This document shows, piece by piece, positions 1 to 9,750 of a stretch of 64,000 nucleotides of DNA. The translations under genes and the position numbers were made by a program. The stretch's first letter is position 1. Each line of letters opens with the position of its first letter. Source of the DNA: Larkinella sp051857545 (GTDB lineage Bacteria; Bacteroidota; Bacteroidia; Cytophagales; Spirosomataceae). The DNA lies in NCBI RefSeq assembly GCF_051857545.1, contig NZ_JBPZHB010000002.1, forward strand, positions 744,001 through 808,000, read 5' to 3'. The notes beneath the pieces were generated by a model. That model made no database searches and was not told the origin of the DNA. It worked only from the letters and a program-made list of their open reading frames with translations.

Positions 1-2478
1 CTCAAAACTGTAGGCATGAGCCCCGTTGCCCTTCCCGGCATTCTTCAAATCCACCCGGTAAATATTGGCCACCACACTGCCCCAAACCGCACCGTCGGTA
101 TAAAATTCGACCGTCAGCGGGGTGTTGGGTTTGTTGCGGTCCCAGACCCAGCCGCGAATGGTGCCGCATTCCACTTTATCCAGGTAGCCTTCGAAACTAC
201 CGGTGACCGGTGTGGTCGCGGTTGGATTGACTGTCAGTTTGAAGCTCACCGAGTTGGTGGCTCCCTTGTCATCGGTGGCCGAGTAGGTCAGCACAAACAA
301 CCCGCTCGCCGTGGGTGTGCCGCTGATCTGCCGGGTGGCACTGGTGAAGGTTAAGCCGATGGGTAAGCTCACGAGTCCGTAGCTGAGGATACTGCCTTCG
401 GGATCGGTGAAGGCGGGCAGGGTGGTGGTGAAAGCTACGCCCTGCTGAGCAGTCAAGGCTGTCATCGTGGGGGCGACGGGTTGTTTGTTGGTGGGGGGAG
501 GAACAGTTCCTCCTTGACAGATCAGGGCTTTGGGGGAATCTTTCAGGAAGAAACCGCTGTCCTTGATGCGGGCCGAGAGGTAATGGACCTGTCCGTCTTT
601 CAATGATTCGGGAATCGTCCAGCGGAAGGCATGTATGCCATTGCCTTTCCCGGCGTCTTTCAGATCCTGGCGAAATTCATTGGCCGGAATGGTCGTCACA
701 TAGTTAGGTCCGTCGAAAATATCTACGGAGAACACCGTATTGGGTTTGCTGCGATCCCAGGCCCAGCCGCGGAAGGTGGAGCAATCGGCACCATAAATAA
801 ACCCGTCGAAGCTGCCCGTTTCGGTAGGAGCGGTGATGATGATTGTGGCCGAACCGGGCGGACTGGAACAACTGCCGAGGGTGCAGGTAGCTGAATACAC
901 CAGCGTGCCAATGGCCGACGTGGGCACCGAAATGGTGGTGCCTGTGCCACTGGTGTTGTTTGAGCCTTTCCAGGTGACTGTTCCACTCGTGCAGCCAGTG
1001 ACCGACAGCGACACGCCTGGGGTGTTTTGAAAAATTGGATGGGTGGAAACGTTTGACGTAATGGCAATGTCCGATGGAGCACAACTGCCTTCGAGCAGAA
1101 TTAACCAAAGGTCATCCTCGCCACGATGGGGTGCAGTTTTGTCGCCGTCGTTGGTTGCCGAGGCCGAAACGCCGGTTAGCAGAAATGCCCCCGCAGTCGG
1201 TTCCATCAACGCGAACAATTCATCGTCTTCATCACCTCCCAGCGTTCTGTCCCATTGGGTGGTGCCGTCGGCCTGGAGTTTAACAATCCAGATATCACGG
1301 CCCCCTTTCGAGTCAGCGGTTTTCTCATGGCCGCTGTCCGACATTGACCAACCCCCGACTAAAAAGCCTCCATCGCTGGTGGAAAGGAGCGCGTAACACC
1401 GGTCATTCAAAGTTCCCCCCAGCGTCCGGTCCCAGCTAACCTTGTTGGTATTGTCGACCTTAACGATCCAATAATCTAATGGATCATTTTCATCCCCTCT
1501 GAAATCTTCCGATTTATCGCCACTTTTACCTGAATCGGAATAGCCCGCCAGGACATATCCCCCGTCAGGCGTCACTTCGATGCTATACAGGTATTCAAAC
1601 TTATTCCCACCGATCGTTTTATCCCAGATTTTCGTACCATCCGGTTTTATTTTAACCACCCAGTAATCGTTACTGCCCTTGTTATTTTCAGTTTTGCCGG
1701 TCAGATCTTCCACTGGGGAAGCGAAAGAAATCGATACGCCACCCAGCAGATAGTTTCCGTCGGCCGTCGGTACAATCATGCGTAGTTCTTCTTCGAGGCT
1801 ACCGCCAAAGGTTTGATCCCATTCCCGGTTGCCGCTTGCATCAATCTTGACAATCCAGAAATCGTAATCTCCTTTATATGCCGCCGTTTTATTGCCATTT
1901 ACGGCAGATTCAGAATACCCGCCGAGTAGAAATTTTCCGTCCAAGGTAACGGCAATGCTCCGGAGGTTATCAATTCTGTTTCCGCCAAACGATTTATCCC
2001 ATTGTTTGACCCCGTTGAAGTCGATTTTAACCACCCAGTAGTCGGCCTCCCCAAAGGAGGTACTGCTTTTGTTGCCATCGTTGGACGAATACGAATGACC
2101 GCCCAGCAGGTATCCATCGGTGGTTGCAACAATGGCTCGCAATTCTTCATCATCTGTTCCGCCGTAGGTTTTTTCCCATTGTTTGACGTGGTTGGCATCA
2201 AACTTCAGCAACCAGAAGTCTGCTCCTCCAAAAGCCTGTGCTTCTTTCGTTGAGCCGGGTTCAGCATCCGAATCGGAATGACCGCCCAGCAGGTAGCCAC
2301 CATCGGCGGTTTTCAGAAAAACGCGCCCCGTTTCATTGCCGGAACCGCCGAACGTTTTATCGAATTTTTTGAGCGGCTGGGCCTGAAGGGCTCCTCCGAG
2401 ACTGATGAGCAGCAGGAGCATAAGCTGGAAAAGGCGAATCCGGTTTTTTCTTTTTGTGAATCGTACATCGATTTTCAT
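1..2478 (-). CDS. Secreted repeat protein with propeller-like N-terminus and Ig-like modules (C-terminus cut by window edge)
   Basis: An open frame of 826 codons runs from an ATG at 2478 to the window edge with no stop, so the C-terminus is missing. Residues 1-34 look like a signal peptide ending at QAQ. Residues about 38-460 hold six to seven repeats of roughly 65-75 residues. Each has the pattern FGG...DGGYLLGG...D(Y/F)W(V/I)VK.D..G...WDK, which suggests a beta-propeller. Next comes an Ig-like segment with paired cysteines. Then a module containing GWAWDRSKPN and AGKGNG.HAF appears twice (GWVWDRNKPN in the second copy), separated by a cadherin/He_PIG-like domain with LPIGLTF and ISGTP. The architecture is typical of large T9SS cargo, but the sorting tail would lie outside the window. 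Substrate and function are unknown. It lies downstream of a hybrid regulator on the same strand, so co-regulation is plausible. Confidence 0.85.
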   Translation of the reverse strand, partial: MKIDVRFTKRKNRIRLFQLMLLLLISLGGALQAQPLKKFDKTFGGSGNETGRVFLKTADGGYLLGGHSDSDAEPGSTKEAQAFGGADFWLLKFDANHVKQWEKTYGGTDDEELRAIVATTDGYLLGGHSYSSNDGNKSSTSFGEADYWVVKIDFNGVKQWDKSFGGNRIDNLRSIAVTLDGKFLLGGYSESAVNGNKTAAYKGDYDFWIVKIDASGNREWDQTFGGSLEEELRMIVPTADGNYLLGGVSISFASPVEDLTGKTENNKGSNDYWVVKIKPDGTKIWDKTIGGNKFEYLYSIEVTPDGGYVLAGYSDSGKSGDKSEDFRGDENDPLDYWIVKVDNTNKVSWDRTLGGTLNDRCYALLSTSDGGFLVGGWSMSDSGHEKTADSKGGRDIWIVKLQADGTTQWDRTLGGDEDDELFALMEPTAGAFLLTGVSASATNDGDKTAPHRGEDDLWLILLEGSCAPSDIAITSNVSTHPIFQNTPGVSLSVTGCTSGTVTWKGSNNTSGTGTTISVPTSAIGTLVYSATCTLGSCSSPPGSATIIITAPTETGSFDGFIYGADCSTFRGWAWDRSKPNTVFSVDIFDGPNYVTTIPANEFRQDLKDAGKGNGIHAFRWTIPESLKDGQVHYLSARIKDSGFFLKDSPKALICQGGTVPPPTNKQPVAPTMTALTAQQGVAFTTTLPAFTDPEGSILSYGLVSLPIGLTFTSATRQISGTPTASGLFVLTYSATDDKGATNSVSFKLTVNPTATTPVTGSFEGYLDKVECGTIRGWVWDRNKPNTPLTVEFYTDGAVWGSVVANIYRVDLKNAGKGNGAHAYSFE

Positions 2479-2587
2479 GCTTGGATGGTTTACAGGTGAG
2501 AATGAATAGGATGAATAATCATTACTTCATTGGCAGGAGTACAATGTATTTCCCGGCAGCAAACCTATGGACACTGGCCCAAAATCA

Positions 2588-2626
2588 TTTTCGTAATTGT
2601 CCCAACGGTTTTCGTAATTGTCCCAA
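2588..2626. promoter_or_regulatory. Two-copy direct repeat, 21-bp period, candidate operator
   Basis: The 18-mer ttttcgtaattgtcccaa occurs at 2588-2605 and again exactly at 2609-2626. The 21-bp period places both copies on the same face of the helix. It lies 110-148 bp upstream of the start of the secreted protein ending at 2478 and beyond the 3' end of the regulator gene. AraC-type output domains of hybrid two-component regulators commonly bind direct repeats with about two-turn spacing. That this regulator binds here is inference. Confidence 0.45.
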
Positions 2627-2683
2627 ACGGAAAAAAACTGCCAGTTTTTTCAAGAGAAACCGCTTCATCTGGCGGTTTCTCCC

Positions 2684-2717
2684 AAAAAATAACCCCGGCT
2701 ACAGATGCAGTCGGGGT
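2684..2717 (-). terminator. Intrinsic terminator of the hybrid regulator gene
   Basis: Read on the minus strand, ACCCCG pairs with CGGGGT around a short loop and is followed by TTATTTTTT. It begins 33 bp after the regulator's stop codon. A second perfect 10-bp hairpin (gagaaaccgc, 2654-2663, with its complement at 2672-2681) lies just beyond it but lacks a T-run. Confidence 0.6.
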
Positions 2718-2750
2718 GTTGCTGAAATAGTAGCCGGAAGGGAGTTTTAG

Positions 2751-5700
2751 TCAGGGTTGAGAGATAAACTGGCTGGGGCTTATGTGGTAGTAATCCCGAA
2801 ACGTTTTGGAGAAATGGGCCACGGTTTCAAATCCGACCAGATACGCGGATTCCGTTACCGAACGACCTTCACTCAGAAACTGGGTCGATCGTTTCAGCCG
2901 GTACAGCCGGATAAAATCACCGGTCGACAGGCCCGTCAGGGTCTTCAGTTTTCGGTACAAACTCATCCGGCTCATCTGGGTTAACTGACTGAGCTGGTCA
3001 ACCCCAAACGCCGAGTTGTCCAGATTGGCTTCCGCCAGGGCCATCACCTGTTGCAGGAAAGGGTCGGTTTCAGCCGGTTTCACAACGGCTCCTGGTGGGC
3101 CGGGCCGGGACAGCTCGAGCCGGATTCGGTCGCGCAACCGGCGTTGGCGTTCCAGCAGATTCCCGATCCGCAGTTGCAATTCCCGGACATGAAAAGGCTT
3201 GGTGATGTAATCGTCGGCACCCCGTGACAAGCCCGCCAACCGGCTGTCGACCGAGGCTTTGGCCGTCAGCAGCACCACCGGAATGTGGCTGGTGTGGCGG
3301 TTTTCCTTGAGTTTTTCGCACAGGGTGTAGCCGTCCATTTCGGGCCCGGCCTGGACGGGCATCAGCACATCGCTGATGATCAGATCCGGAATCAGTTCAA
3401 CGGCTTTTTCAAATCCTTCAACCCCGTTCGACGTTCGGAATACCTGATAGTGCGCGGGTAAACTTTCGGCGATAAAACCGGCCAGATCGTCATTGTCTTC
3501 CACCAGCAGAATCCGGGGTGATTCGTCCGGGGTGGGTATCGGATCGACGACCGGCAACTCCGTTTCCTGCAACGCTGGCACGGGCTCATTCGTCGGTATT
3601 TTCCGGTATGGCAGCCAAACCGTAAACGCGGTGCCCTGACCCTCTGTGCTGTCCACCCGAATCCGCCCGTCCTGCCGTTCCACCAGTTCTTTCACCAGCG
3701 ACAGGCCAATACCGGTTCCTTCCTGGTGCGGATTCAGTGGAATGCCGGTTTCTGATTGGGTTTCAATCTGGTAAAAGCGGTCGAAGATGCGGGGCAGATG
3801 GCTGGCCGAAATGCCAGGGCCGGTATCGTAAACTGTCAGGGTCACCCCCGGTTTTTCAGCGAACACATCGGGTTGCAGGTCAACAGTTATGGTTCCGTCT
3901 GCCGGGGTAAACTTCGTCGCATTGGCCACCAGATTATTCACCACCCGCTCCAATTTGTCGGCATCGAACCAGTAGTCGTGGTCAAGCTGACTGGTGAAAA
4001 TTAATCGAATTCTTTTGGCTTTGATCTGATCTTCAAAGGGTTGAAGGACTTCCTGGACAAAAAACGTGAGATCGCCCCGCGTTTCGTGAATCGTCATTAC
4101 GTTGGCTTCCAGTTTCGACAGATCCATGAGCTGGTTGATCAACCGGAGTAACTGGTTGGCGTTTTTCTCAATGGACGACAACCGGCGCTGGTTTTTCGGG
4201 TCCGGCAATTCCCGTTTCATTTGTTCGGTGGGCGACAGAATCAGGGTCAGCGGTGTTCGGAATTCGTGGGTAATGTTGGTGACAAACCGGGTCTTCATTT
4301 CGTCGACCTCCCGGAGTTGTTCGGCCTCCCGTTGTTGCAACAGGATCGACTGCCGCAGCCGCAGCCGGTTCAAATAAACCTGAATCAAGCCGAAGGCCAT
4401 CCCAAAAACCGCCAGGGTATACAGCCCATAGGCCCACCAGGTGGCCCAAAACGGCGGACGAATCGTTAGGCCCAGCGAGCGGATGTGCGGACTCCAGACC
4501 CCGGACGTGTTGGCTGTGTTGAGTTCCAGGGTATACTGACCCGGTTGCAGGTCGGTGTAAATGGCTTCGGGACGAGCGGTTTCCACCCAGCCGGGGTCAA
4601 TGCCAACGAGCCGGTAACGGTAGCGGTTTTTGCCCAGCCGGTTGAATTGCAGGGCGGCAAATTCGATGGTTAGAAAATTCCGGTCATGCGGAAGGGTGAG
4701 TTCCGTAACAGCTTGCGCCGGCAACGCGCCGGTGGGGGAGTCGGGCCCCGGTTGAACCGGCTGGTTATTGATTTGAAGACCGGTGATCTCAACCTTCGGT
4801 TTGAAAATATCCAGGCGCAGTTGGTCGGGATAAAAGCTCGTCATTCCTTCCAGGCCGCCCATCAGTATCCGCCCGTCGGCACCTTGCAGGAAGTGAAAGC
4901 GGTTGAATTCGTTGGACACTAAACCGTCGTCGCGGGTAAAGGTATACGTTTGGAACGTCCGGCGGTTCAGGCGACACAAGCCCTTGTTCGTTCCAATCCA
5001 CAAATAACCGTGTCGATCCGGCATGGCCGAATAAATGGTGTTGTTGGGTAAACCGTCGGCCACCGTCAATCGGCGACTTTGGCCGGTTCGTTTGTCGAAC
5101 ATGCACAAACCGCTGCCGAAGGTACCGACCCACAGGCGGTCGGGATCGTCGGGGTCCTGAAAAAGACAGAATAACGAATTGCTGCTCAGCGAGGTCGAGT
5201 CGTTGGGCTGATGCCGGTAGTGCGTACTGCGCCCCGTTTCCCGGTCGAGCCGAACCAATCCCTGTAATTCGGTAGCCAGCCACAGTGCTTTTCGATCAAC
5301 GACAACCTGCAATACCTGACCCGATACGGTAGATGGAATTTGCCAGGGGAAACGGTGCCACTGTTCGCGGTTTTTGTTATACCAGCCCGCGAGCGAGTCC
5401 TGTGTAAACCAGACGTTTCCATCGGGATCGCTGGCCAGCGGAATGGCAACGGCCTCGTCCCCGTTATCCGGATGCGGTTTTAAAACCGCCGTCAGCTTCT
5501 GGTTTTGGCGCTCGATCCGATAAAACGGCCAGCTTCCGGCATTGATCCAGAGGTCACCCTGGCCGTCGTACGTATATCGAAATTTATACGGATCAGGTTT
5601 GGCGAGAGTAGCGGGTACCTGAGCCACCGGTAGCTTTAAGCCTTCGGTTACTATATCCTGAACAAAGTTTGCCCGGTAGGGCTGCGCCCGGAATGGCAAG

Positions 5701-6809
5701 GCCCGGAGGTCATACTTGTGGACACTCGACCCGTTGGTACCCATCCACAACACATCGGAACGATCCATGAACAGGCTGATGCATTCCTGGTTGTGCGGAA
5801 AATGAGCGACTGCCCGGGGACCATCCTGTTCATTAAACCGGAACAGCACACTGAACTGATCGAAATACTGATTGCCCCGGCTGTCGGTGACGATCTGCAT
5901 TTTTCGCCATTTGTTGCTGTTGGGCGATTGCCCCTGTTCGGGGAGCCGATACGAACGGAATTGACCCGTCGCCGGTGAAAAAACCGTTATATGCCAGAGC
6001 GAAGCCAGCAGCAGATCGCCGTTGGGTTGAGCAACCACATTGGCAATATACGGTTCGGGAATCGACTTTGCGTTCGGGCCGGGTTGTTCCAAATTTGGTC
6101 GATAGTGTCGAAACTGATTGGTTTTCAGGTCAAGCCTGCTGAGTCCGCTGGCCGTGGCAATCCAGATCATCCCTTGCCGATCCTCCGTTACGGCATTGAC
6201 CCCGTTGCTTGGCAGGGAAGCCGAATCGGCCGGATTGTGTTTATAGCGGGTGATTTGCTTTTTCTTGAGGGAAACCCGGACTAGCCCGGAGTTTTCGTAC
6301 CAGAGCCAGAAGTTATCCTGCCGGTCCCGAAAAAACTTTAGATACTCCAGCCGATGGAAGGTGTTATCGGGAAAATCCGAACTGTCCAGCACGGTTTGAA
6401 ATGCAGGCTGGTTCGTAAAACTGGTGAATGCTTCTTTGAGTGGATCGAAGACATCAATGCCACCGCGAATGGTGCCGATCCAGATGCGGTTCTGGTGGTC
6501 GATGGTAAGGGCAGCCACTCCGTTGAAGGACAGGGAAGGACGCCCGCTGGTTTCGTGCTGGAAGATTTTGAACCGATTGCCATCGTAGCGGCAGAGACCG
6601 TCGCGGGTGGCCATCCAGATAAAGCCCTGGCGGTCCTGAACAATAGCCGAAACGAAGGCCTGCGGTAAGCCCTGGCGATCCGAAATGACCTCGGGTTGCG
6701 GAAATTCAATCGGCTGAGCTGCGGCTGCGATGAAAAAATAGAGACCAATTGCCAGTGTCCAGCATCCTGTTTGCAAAACACCTTTCCTGTTGGGCAAGAG
6801 CCTCCGCAT
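2751..6809 (-). CDS. Hybrid two-component system sensor/response regulator (HTCS)
   Basis: This is a single-polypeptide sensor and transcription factor of 1352 residues, the usual HTCS length. An N-terminal signal/anchor segment precedes a periplasmic propeller made of reg_prop repeats (about 35-690; motifs such as GFIWMATRDGL and WIGTNKGL). A Y_Y_Y domain (about 703-786) and a membrane helix (about 790-812) follow. The kinase core has the phospho-acceptor His in THEFRTP near residue 847 and an ATPase domain ending with GTGIGLSL. A receiver domain has its phospho-acceptor Asp in ISDVLMP near residue 1146 and KPF downstream. The last 100 residues form an AraC-type helix-turn-helix (VGFETVAHFSKTFRDYY). 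In Bacteroidota such proteins sense glycan fragments in the periplasm and activate utilization genes. The nearest candidate target is the secreted protein downstream, with a direct repeat in its promoter region. Confidence 0.95.
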   Translation of the reverse strand: MRRLLPNRKGVLQTGCWTLAIGLYFFIAAAAQPIEFPQPEVISDRQGLPQAFVSAIVQDRQGFIWMATRDGLCRYDGNRFKIFQHETSGRPSLSFNGVAALTIDHQNRIWIGTIRGGIDVFDPLKEAFTSFTNQPAFQTVLDSSDFPDNTFHRLEYLKFFRDRQDNFWLWYENSGLVRVSLKKKQITRYKHNPADSASLPSNGVNAVTEDRQGMIWIATASGLSRLDLKTNQFRHYRPNLEQPGPNAKSIPEPYIANVVAQPNGDLLLASLWHITVFSPATGQFRSYRLPEQGQSPNSNKWRKMQIVTDSRGNQYFDQFSVLFRFNEQDGPRAVAHFPHNQECISLFMDRSDVLWMGTNGSSVHKYDLRALPFRAQPYRANFVQDIVTEGLKLPVAQVPATLAKPDPYKFRYTYDGQGDLWINAGSWPFYRIERQNQKLTAVLKPHPDNGDEAVAIPLASDPDGNVWFTQDSLAGWYNKNREQWHRFPWQIPSTVSGQVLQVVVDRKALWLATELQGLVRLDRETGRSTHYRHQPNDSTSLSSNSLFCLFQDPDDPDRLWVGTFGSGLCMFDKRTGQSRRLTVADGLPNNTIYSAMPDRHGYLWIGTNKGLCRLNRRTFQTYTFTRDDGLVSNEFNRFHFLQGADGRILMGGLEGMTSFYPDQLRLDIFKPKVEITGLQINNQPVQPGPDSPTGALPAQAVTELTLPHDRNFLTIEFAALQFNRLGKNRYRYRLVGIDPGWVETARPEAIYTDLQPGQYTLELNTANTSGVWSPHIRSLGLTIRPPFWATWWAYGLYTLAVFGMAFGLIQVYLNRLRLRQSILLQQREAEQLREVDEMKTRFVTNITHEFRTPLTLILSPTEQMKRELPDPKNQRRLSSIEKNANQLLRLINQLMDLSKLEANVMTIHETRGDLTFFVQEVLQPFEDQIKAKRIRLIFTSQLDHDYWFDADKLERVVNNLVANATKFTPADGTITVDLQPDVFAEKPGVTLTVYDTGPGISASHLPRIFDRFYQIETQSETGIPLNPHQEGTGIGLSLVKELVERQDGRIRVDSTEGQGTAFTVWLPYRKIPTNEPVPALQETELPVVDPIPTPDESPRILLVEDNDDLAGFIAESLPAHYQVFRTSNGVEGFEKAVELIPDLIISDVLMPVQAGPEMDGYTLCEKLKENRHTSHIPVVLLTAKASVDSRLAGLSRGADDYITKPFHVRELQLRIGNLLERQRRLRDRIRLELSRPGPPGAVVKPAETDPFLQQVMALAEANLDNSAFGVDQLSQLTQMSRMSLYRKLKTLTGLSTGDFIRLYRLKRSTQFLSEGRSVTESAYLVGFETVAHFSKTFRDYYHISPSQFISQP

Positions 6810-6997
6810 TCAACTGTCGTTTGTAGGTGGTGAGAAAACAGCCAAATTAACAAGACTTTGTTCATGTTACCATTTGTGCGGGCAATTTTTACTAAAAGGA
6901 AAGTGGTTCCCGACGTCCGGTGGCCCGGTGCTGTCAGGGTTTTCGGCGGTTTATGGCTACCTTTCCGCACTGAACTTTTGCCGAATGCGATTCGATC

Positions 6998-8779
6998 ATG
7001 AAACTACTCCTTGTATCCGCTCTGCTTATGGCTTCGATGATGGCCTGTAACTCCAAAACCGGGCAGGAAAACACGGCTGCCAATGCCGATTTCGCCCAAA
7101 CCGTCGATACCTACTACGAAGAACGTCTGAAGCTGTTCCCGATTGAAGCGACGTATCAGGGCGATAACCGCTACAACGATTTGCTGCCCAACAGCATTTC
7201 GCAGGCATTTCTTGGCCAGACGCAGGCATTTTACACCGATTATCTCGAAAAGATAAAAGCCTTTGATCGCGAAAAACTGTCGGATCAGGACAAAATTTCG
7301 TATGATATTCTGAAACGCGAGCTGGAACTGCAGTTGGATCAATTTAAGTTTCACCTCGAATACGTGCCATTTTCGCAGTTCGAAGGACTGACGCTGTCGT
7401 TTGGCCAATTGGGCAGCGGGGCGGGGGCGCAGCCATTCAAAACCGTCAAGGATTACGACGACTGGCTGAAGCGGGTATCGGCCTTTCAGGTCTGGGGTGA
7501 TACCGCCGTGGTCAATTTCCGGAAAGGCATGGCGACCGGCATGATCTGGCCGAAAAGCCTGGTGGTGAAGATGATTCCGCAGATGACCGATCTGGTGGTG
7601 ACCGACCCGACCAAAAGTCTGTTTTACGGCCCGATTCAGAACCTGCCGAAAGGCTTTAGTGAAGCGGATAAAAACCGCCTGACAGCCGCGTATAAAAAAG
7701 CCATTCTGGAACAGATCGTGCCGACGTACAAAAAACTGGGCGATTTTCTACAGCAGGAATACCTGCCCAAAGCGCGTACGACCTCGGGCATTGATGTTGT
7801 TCCGCAAGGGCCGGAATTGTATAAAGAACTGGTCAAAACCTGGACGACCACCGACAAAACGCCGGAGGAAATCTACCAGACCGGCCTGAAAGAAGTGGCC
7901 CGGATTCGGGGTGAAATGGAAAAGGTGAAAACGCAGGTGGGTTTTCCCGGTTCGCTGAATGATTTTTTCACTCACCTCAAAACCGACCCGAAATTTTATC
8001 CCTACAAACAGCCGAAAGACGTGCTGGCGGCTTTCAACACGATTCTGGCGCGCATCGAACCGAACCTGGCGAAGATGTTCACCCAAACGCCGAAGTCGAA
8101 ATTTGAAATCCGGCAAACGGAGAAGTTCCGCGAAGCCTCGGCGAGTGCGGAATACAACCCGGCGTCGGCGGATGGCAGTCGCCCCGGTATTTTCTACGTT
8201 CCGATTCCGGATGCGGCCCAATTCAACGTTACGTCCGGCATGGAGTCCTTATTTTTGCACGAAGCCATTCCGGGTCACCACTACCAGGTTTCGTTGCAAC
8301 AGGAAAACACGGATTTGCCGAAATTCCGGCGGTTTGCGTGGTATGGTGCCTACGGTGAAGGCTGGGCGTTGTACTGCGAGTCGCTGGGCAAGGAACTGGG
8401 TATTTACACCGATCCGTACCAGTACATGGGCGCGCTGAGCGACGAAATTCACCGGGCGATCCGGCTGGTGGTCGATGTGGCGATTCATACCAAACAGATG
8501 ACCCGCGAAGAAGCCATCAAGTATATGATGGACAACGAACCGATTGCGGAACAGGGCGCGGTGGCCGAAATTGAGCGGTACATGGCGATTCCGGCGCAGG
8601 CGTTGTCTTACAAGATCGGGGCATTGAAAATACGGGAATTGCGGGCCAAATACGAAAAACAACTGGGCGAGCAGTTCAATCTGGCGGCTTTCCACGACGA
8701 ATTCCTGAAAGACGGTTGTATGCCGCTGGATGTGCTGGAACACAAGATGGATGCCTGGGCCGACCGGCAGAAGAAATAA
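6998..8779 (+). CDS. DUF885 family lipoprotein (putative metallo-hydrolase)
   Basis: The 593-residue product begins with a lipoprotein signal peptide whose lipobox ends at Cys17 (MASMMAC), so it is probably anchored in the envelope. Residues about 30-585 match the DUF885 family. The diagnostic motif HEAIPGHHYQ near residue 421 resembles a zinc-metallopeptidase site, followed by a segment (EGWALYCESLG) that could supply further ligands. DUF885 proteins are usually annotated as uncharacterised, with a peptidase-like active site; the substrate is not known. The ATG at 6998 places the signal peptide correctly. The gene is divergent from the hybrid regulator, with about 190 bp between them, and is followed after 24 bp by the S1-domain gene, so the two may be co-transcribed. 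Confidence 0.9.
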   Translation: MKLLLVSALLMASMMACNSKTGQENTAANADFAQTVDTYYEERLKLFPIEATYQGDNRYNDLLPNSISQAFLGQTQAFYTDYLEKIKAFDREKLSDQDKISYDILKRELELQLDQFKFHLEYVPFSQFEGLTLSFGQLGSGAGAQPFKTVKDYDDWLKRVSAFQVWGDTAVVNFRKGMATGMIWPKSLVVKMIPQMTDLVVTDPTKSLFYGPIQNLPKGFSEADKNRLTAAYKKAILEQIVPTYKKLGDFLQQEYLPKARTTSGIDVVPQGPELYKELVKTWTTTDKTPEEIYQTGLKEVARIRGEMEKVKTQVGFPGSLNDFFTHLKTDPKFYPYKQPKDVLAAFNTILARIEPNLAKMFTQTPKSKFEIRQTEKFREASASAEYNPASADGSRPGIFYVPIPDAAQFNVTSGMESLFLHEAIPGHHYQVSLQQENTDLPKFRRFAWYGAYGEGWALYCESLGKELGIYTDPYQYMGALSDEIHRAIRLVVDVAIHTKQMTREEAIKYMMDNEPIAEQGAVAEIERYMAIPAQALSYKIGALKIRELRAKYEKQLGEQFNLAAFHDEFLKDGCMPLDVLEHKMDAWADRQKK

Positions 8780-8803
8780 GAAGGGCTTGAAAAACCGTTT
8801 CGA

Positions 8804-9634
8804 ATGATACAAATTGGAAAAATAAATACCCTGATTGCCCTCCGCGAAACCAGCGTCGGGGTTTTTCTGGGCGACGATGAGGACAATGACATCCTGCTTC
8901 CCAACAAATACGTGCCGGAATCGCTGCGGGTCGATGATCCGATCGATGTGTTCGTTTATACCGACTCGGAAGACCGGATTATTGCCACCACGCTGACCCC
9001 TAAAATTCAGCGCAATCAGTTTGCGCGTTTGCAGGTGATCTCGGTCACGAGCGTGGGCGCTTTTCTGGACTGGGGGCTGGAAAAGGACCTGCTGGTGCCC
9101 TACCGCGAGCAAAGCCGCCCGATGGAAGTGGGCCGCTGGTACGTCGTGTATCTGTACCTCGATCACGAAACCGACCGGCTGGTGGCGTCGAGTCGGCTCA
9201 ACCGGTTTCTGGATTCGGAAGTGCCGAACCTGACGGAAGGGCAGGAAGTGTCGCTGCTAGCCTGGGAACCGACCGATCTGGGCATCAACGTCATCATCAA
9301 CAACCGCTACCGGGGCCTGGTCTACGCAAACGAGGTATTCCGCCAGGTGTATCCCGGCGACCGGCTGACGGGGTACATCAAGACCATTCGTGACGATAAC
9401 CGGATCGATGTGAGTCTGCAAAAACCGGGGTATGAAAACGTGGAGCCGAATGCGCAGCGGATTTTAGCGACCTTGAAAGAGCAGAACGGTTTTCTACCCC
9501 TCAACGATTACAGCGAACCGGATGCCATTTACCAGACGCTGGAGATGAGCAAGAAGACTTTCAAGAAAGCCATCGGGGCGCTGTTTCGGGAACGGAAGAT
9601 TGCCATTAAGGAAGACGGTATTTACCTGGTTTGA
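8804..9634 (+). CDS. CvfB-like S1 RNA-binding protein
   Basis: The 276-residue product has the domain order of CvfB/YitL proteins. Two to three tandem OB/S1-type domains (about 1-60, 65-135 and 145-210; motifs GVFLGD, GAFLDWGL, GYIKTIRDDNRIDVSL) are followed by a C-terminal winged-helix segment (about 225-276, MSKKTFKKAIGALF). Family members bind RNA in the cytoplasm. In Staphylococcus CvfB affects virulence gene expression; the role here is unknown. Length and domain order are normal. It follows the DUF885 gene closely and is probably read from the same transcript. Confidence 0.85.
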   Translation: MIQIGKINTLIALRETSVGVFLGDDEDNDILLPNKYVPESLRVDDPIDVFVYTDSEDRIIATTLTPKIQRNQFARLQVISVTSVGAFLDWGLEKDLLVPYREQSRPMEVGRWYVVYLYLDHETDRLVASSRLNRFLDSEVPNLTEGQEVSLLAWEPTDLGINVIINNRYRGLVYANEVFRQVYPGDRLTGYIKTIRDDNRIDVSLQKPGYENVEPNAQRILATLKEQNGFLPLNDYSEPDAIYQTLEMSKKTFKKAIGALFRERKIAIKEDGIYLV

Positions 9635-9750
9635 GTAAGCGTTTTCACGAAAAAATAGCTACTTTTTTTCTGTTAAAAGAGATGTTTTTGAAGGAAACAA
9701 AATTGAATCACAATCTGTTGGGTTGGTAAAATCGTAAACTTTGTACTACC

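Noticed and set aside
2654..2681. Second hairpin after the hybrid regulator as an independent terminator
   Set aside because: It has a perfect 10-bp stem but no T-run in either direction; the hairpin at 2684-2717 is the better terminator.
2481..2750. Small plus-strand frames between the first two genes
   Set aside because: They contain the direct repeat and the terminator hairpin, and their translations have no protein-like features.
8249..9166. 305-codon minus-strand open frame across the DUF885/CvfB junction
   Set aside because: It is antisense to two well-supported genes and shows the same shadow composition.
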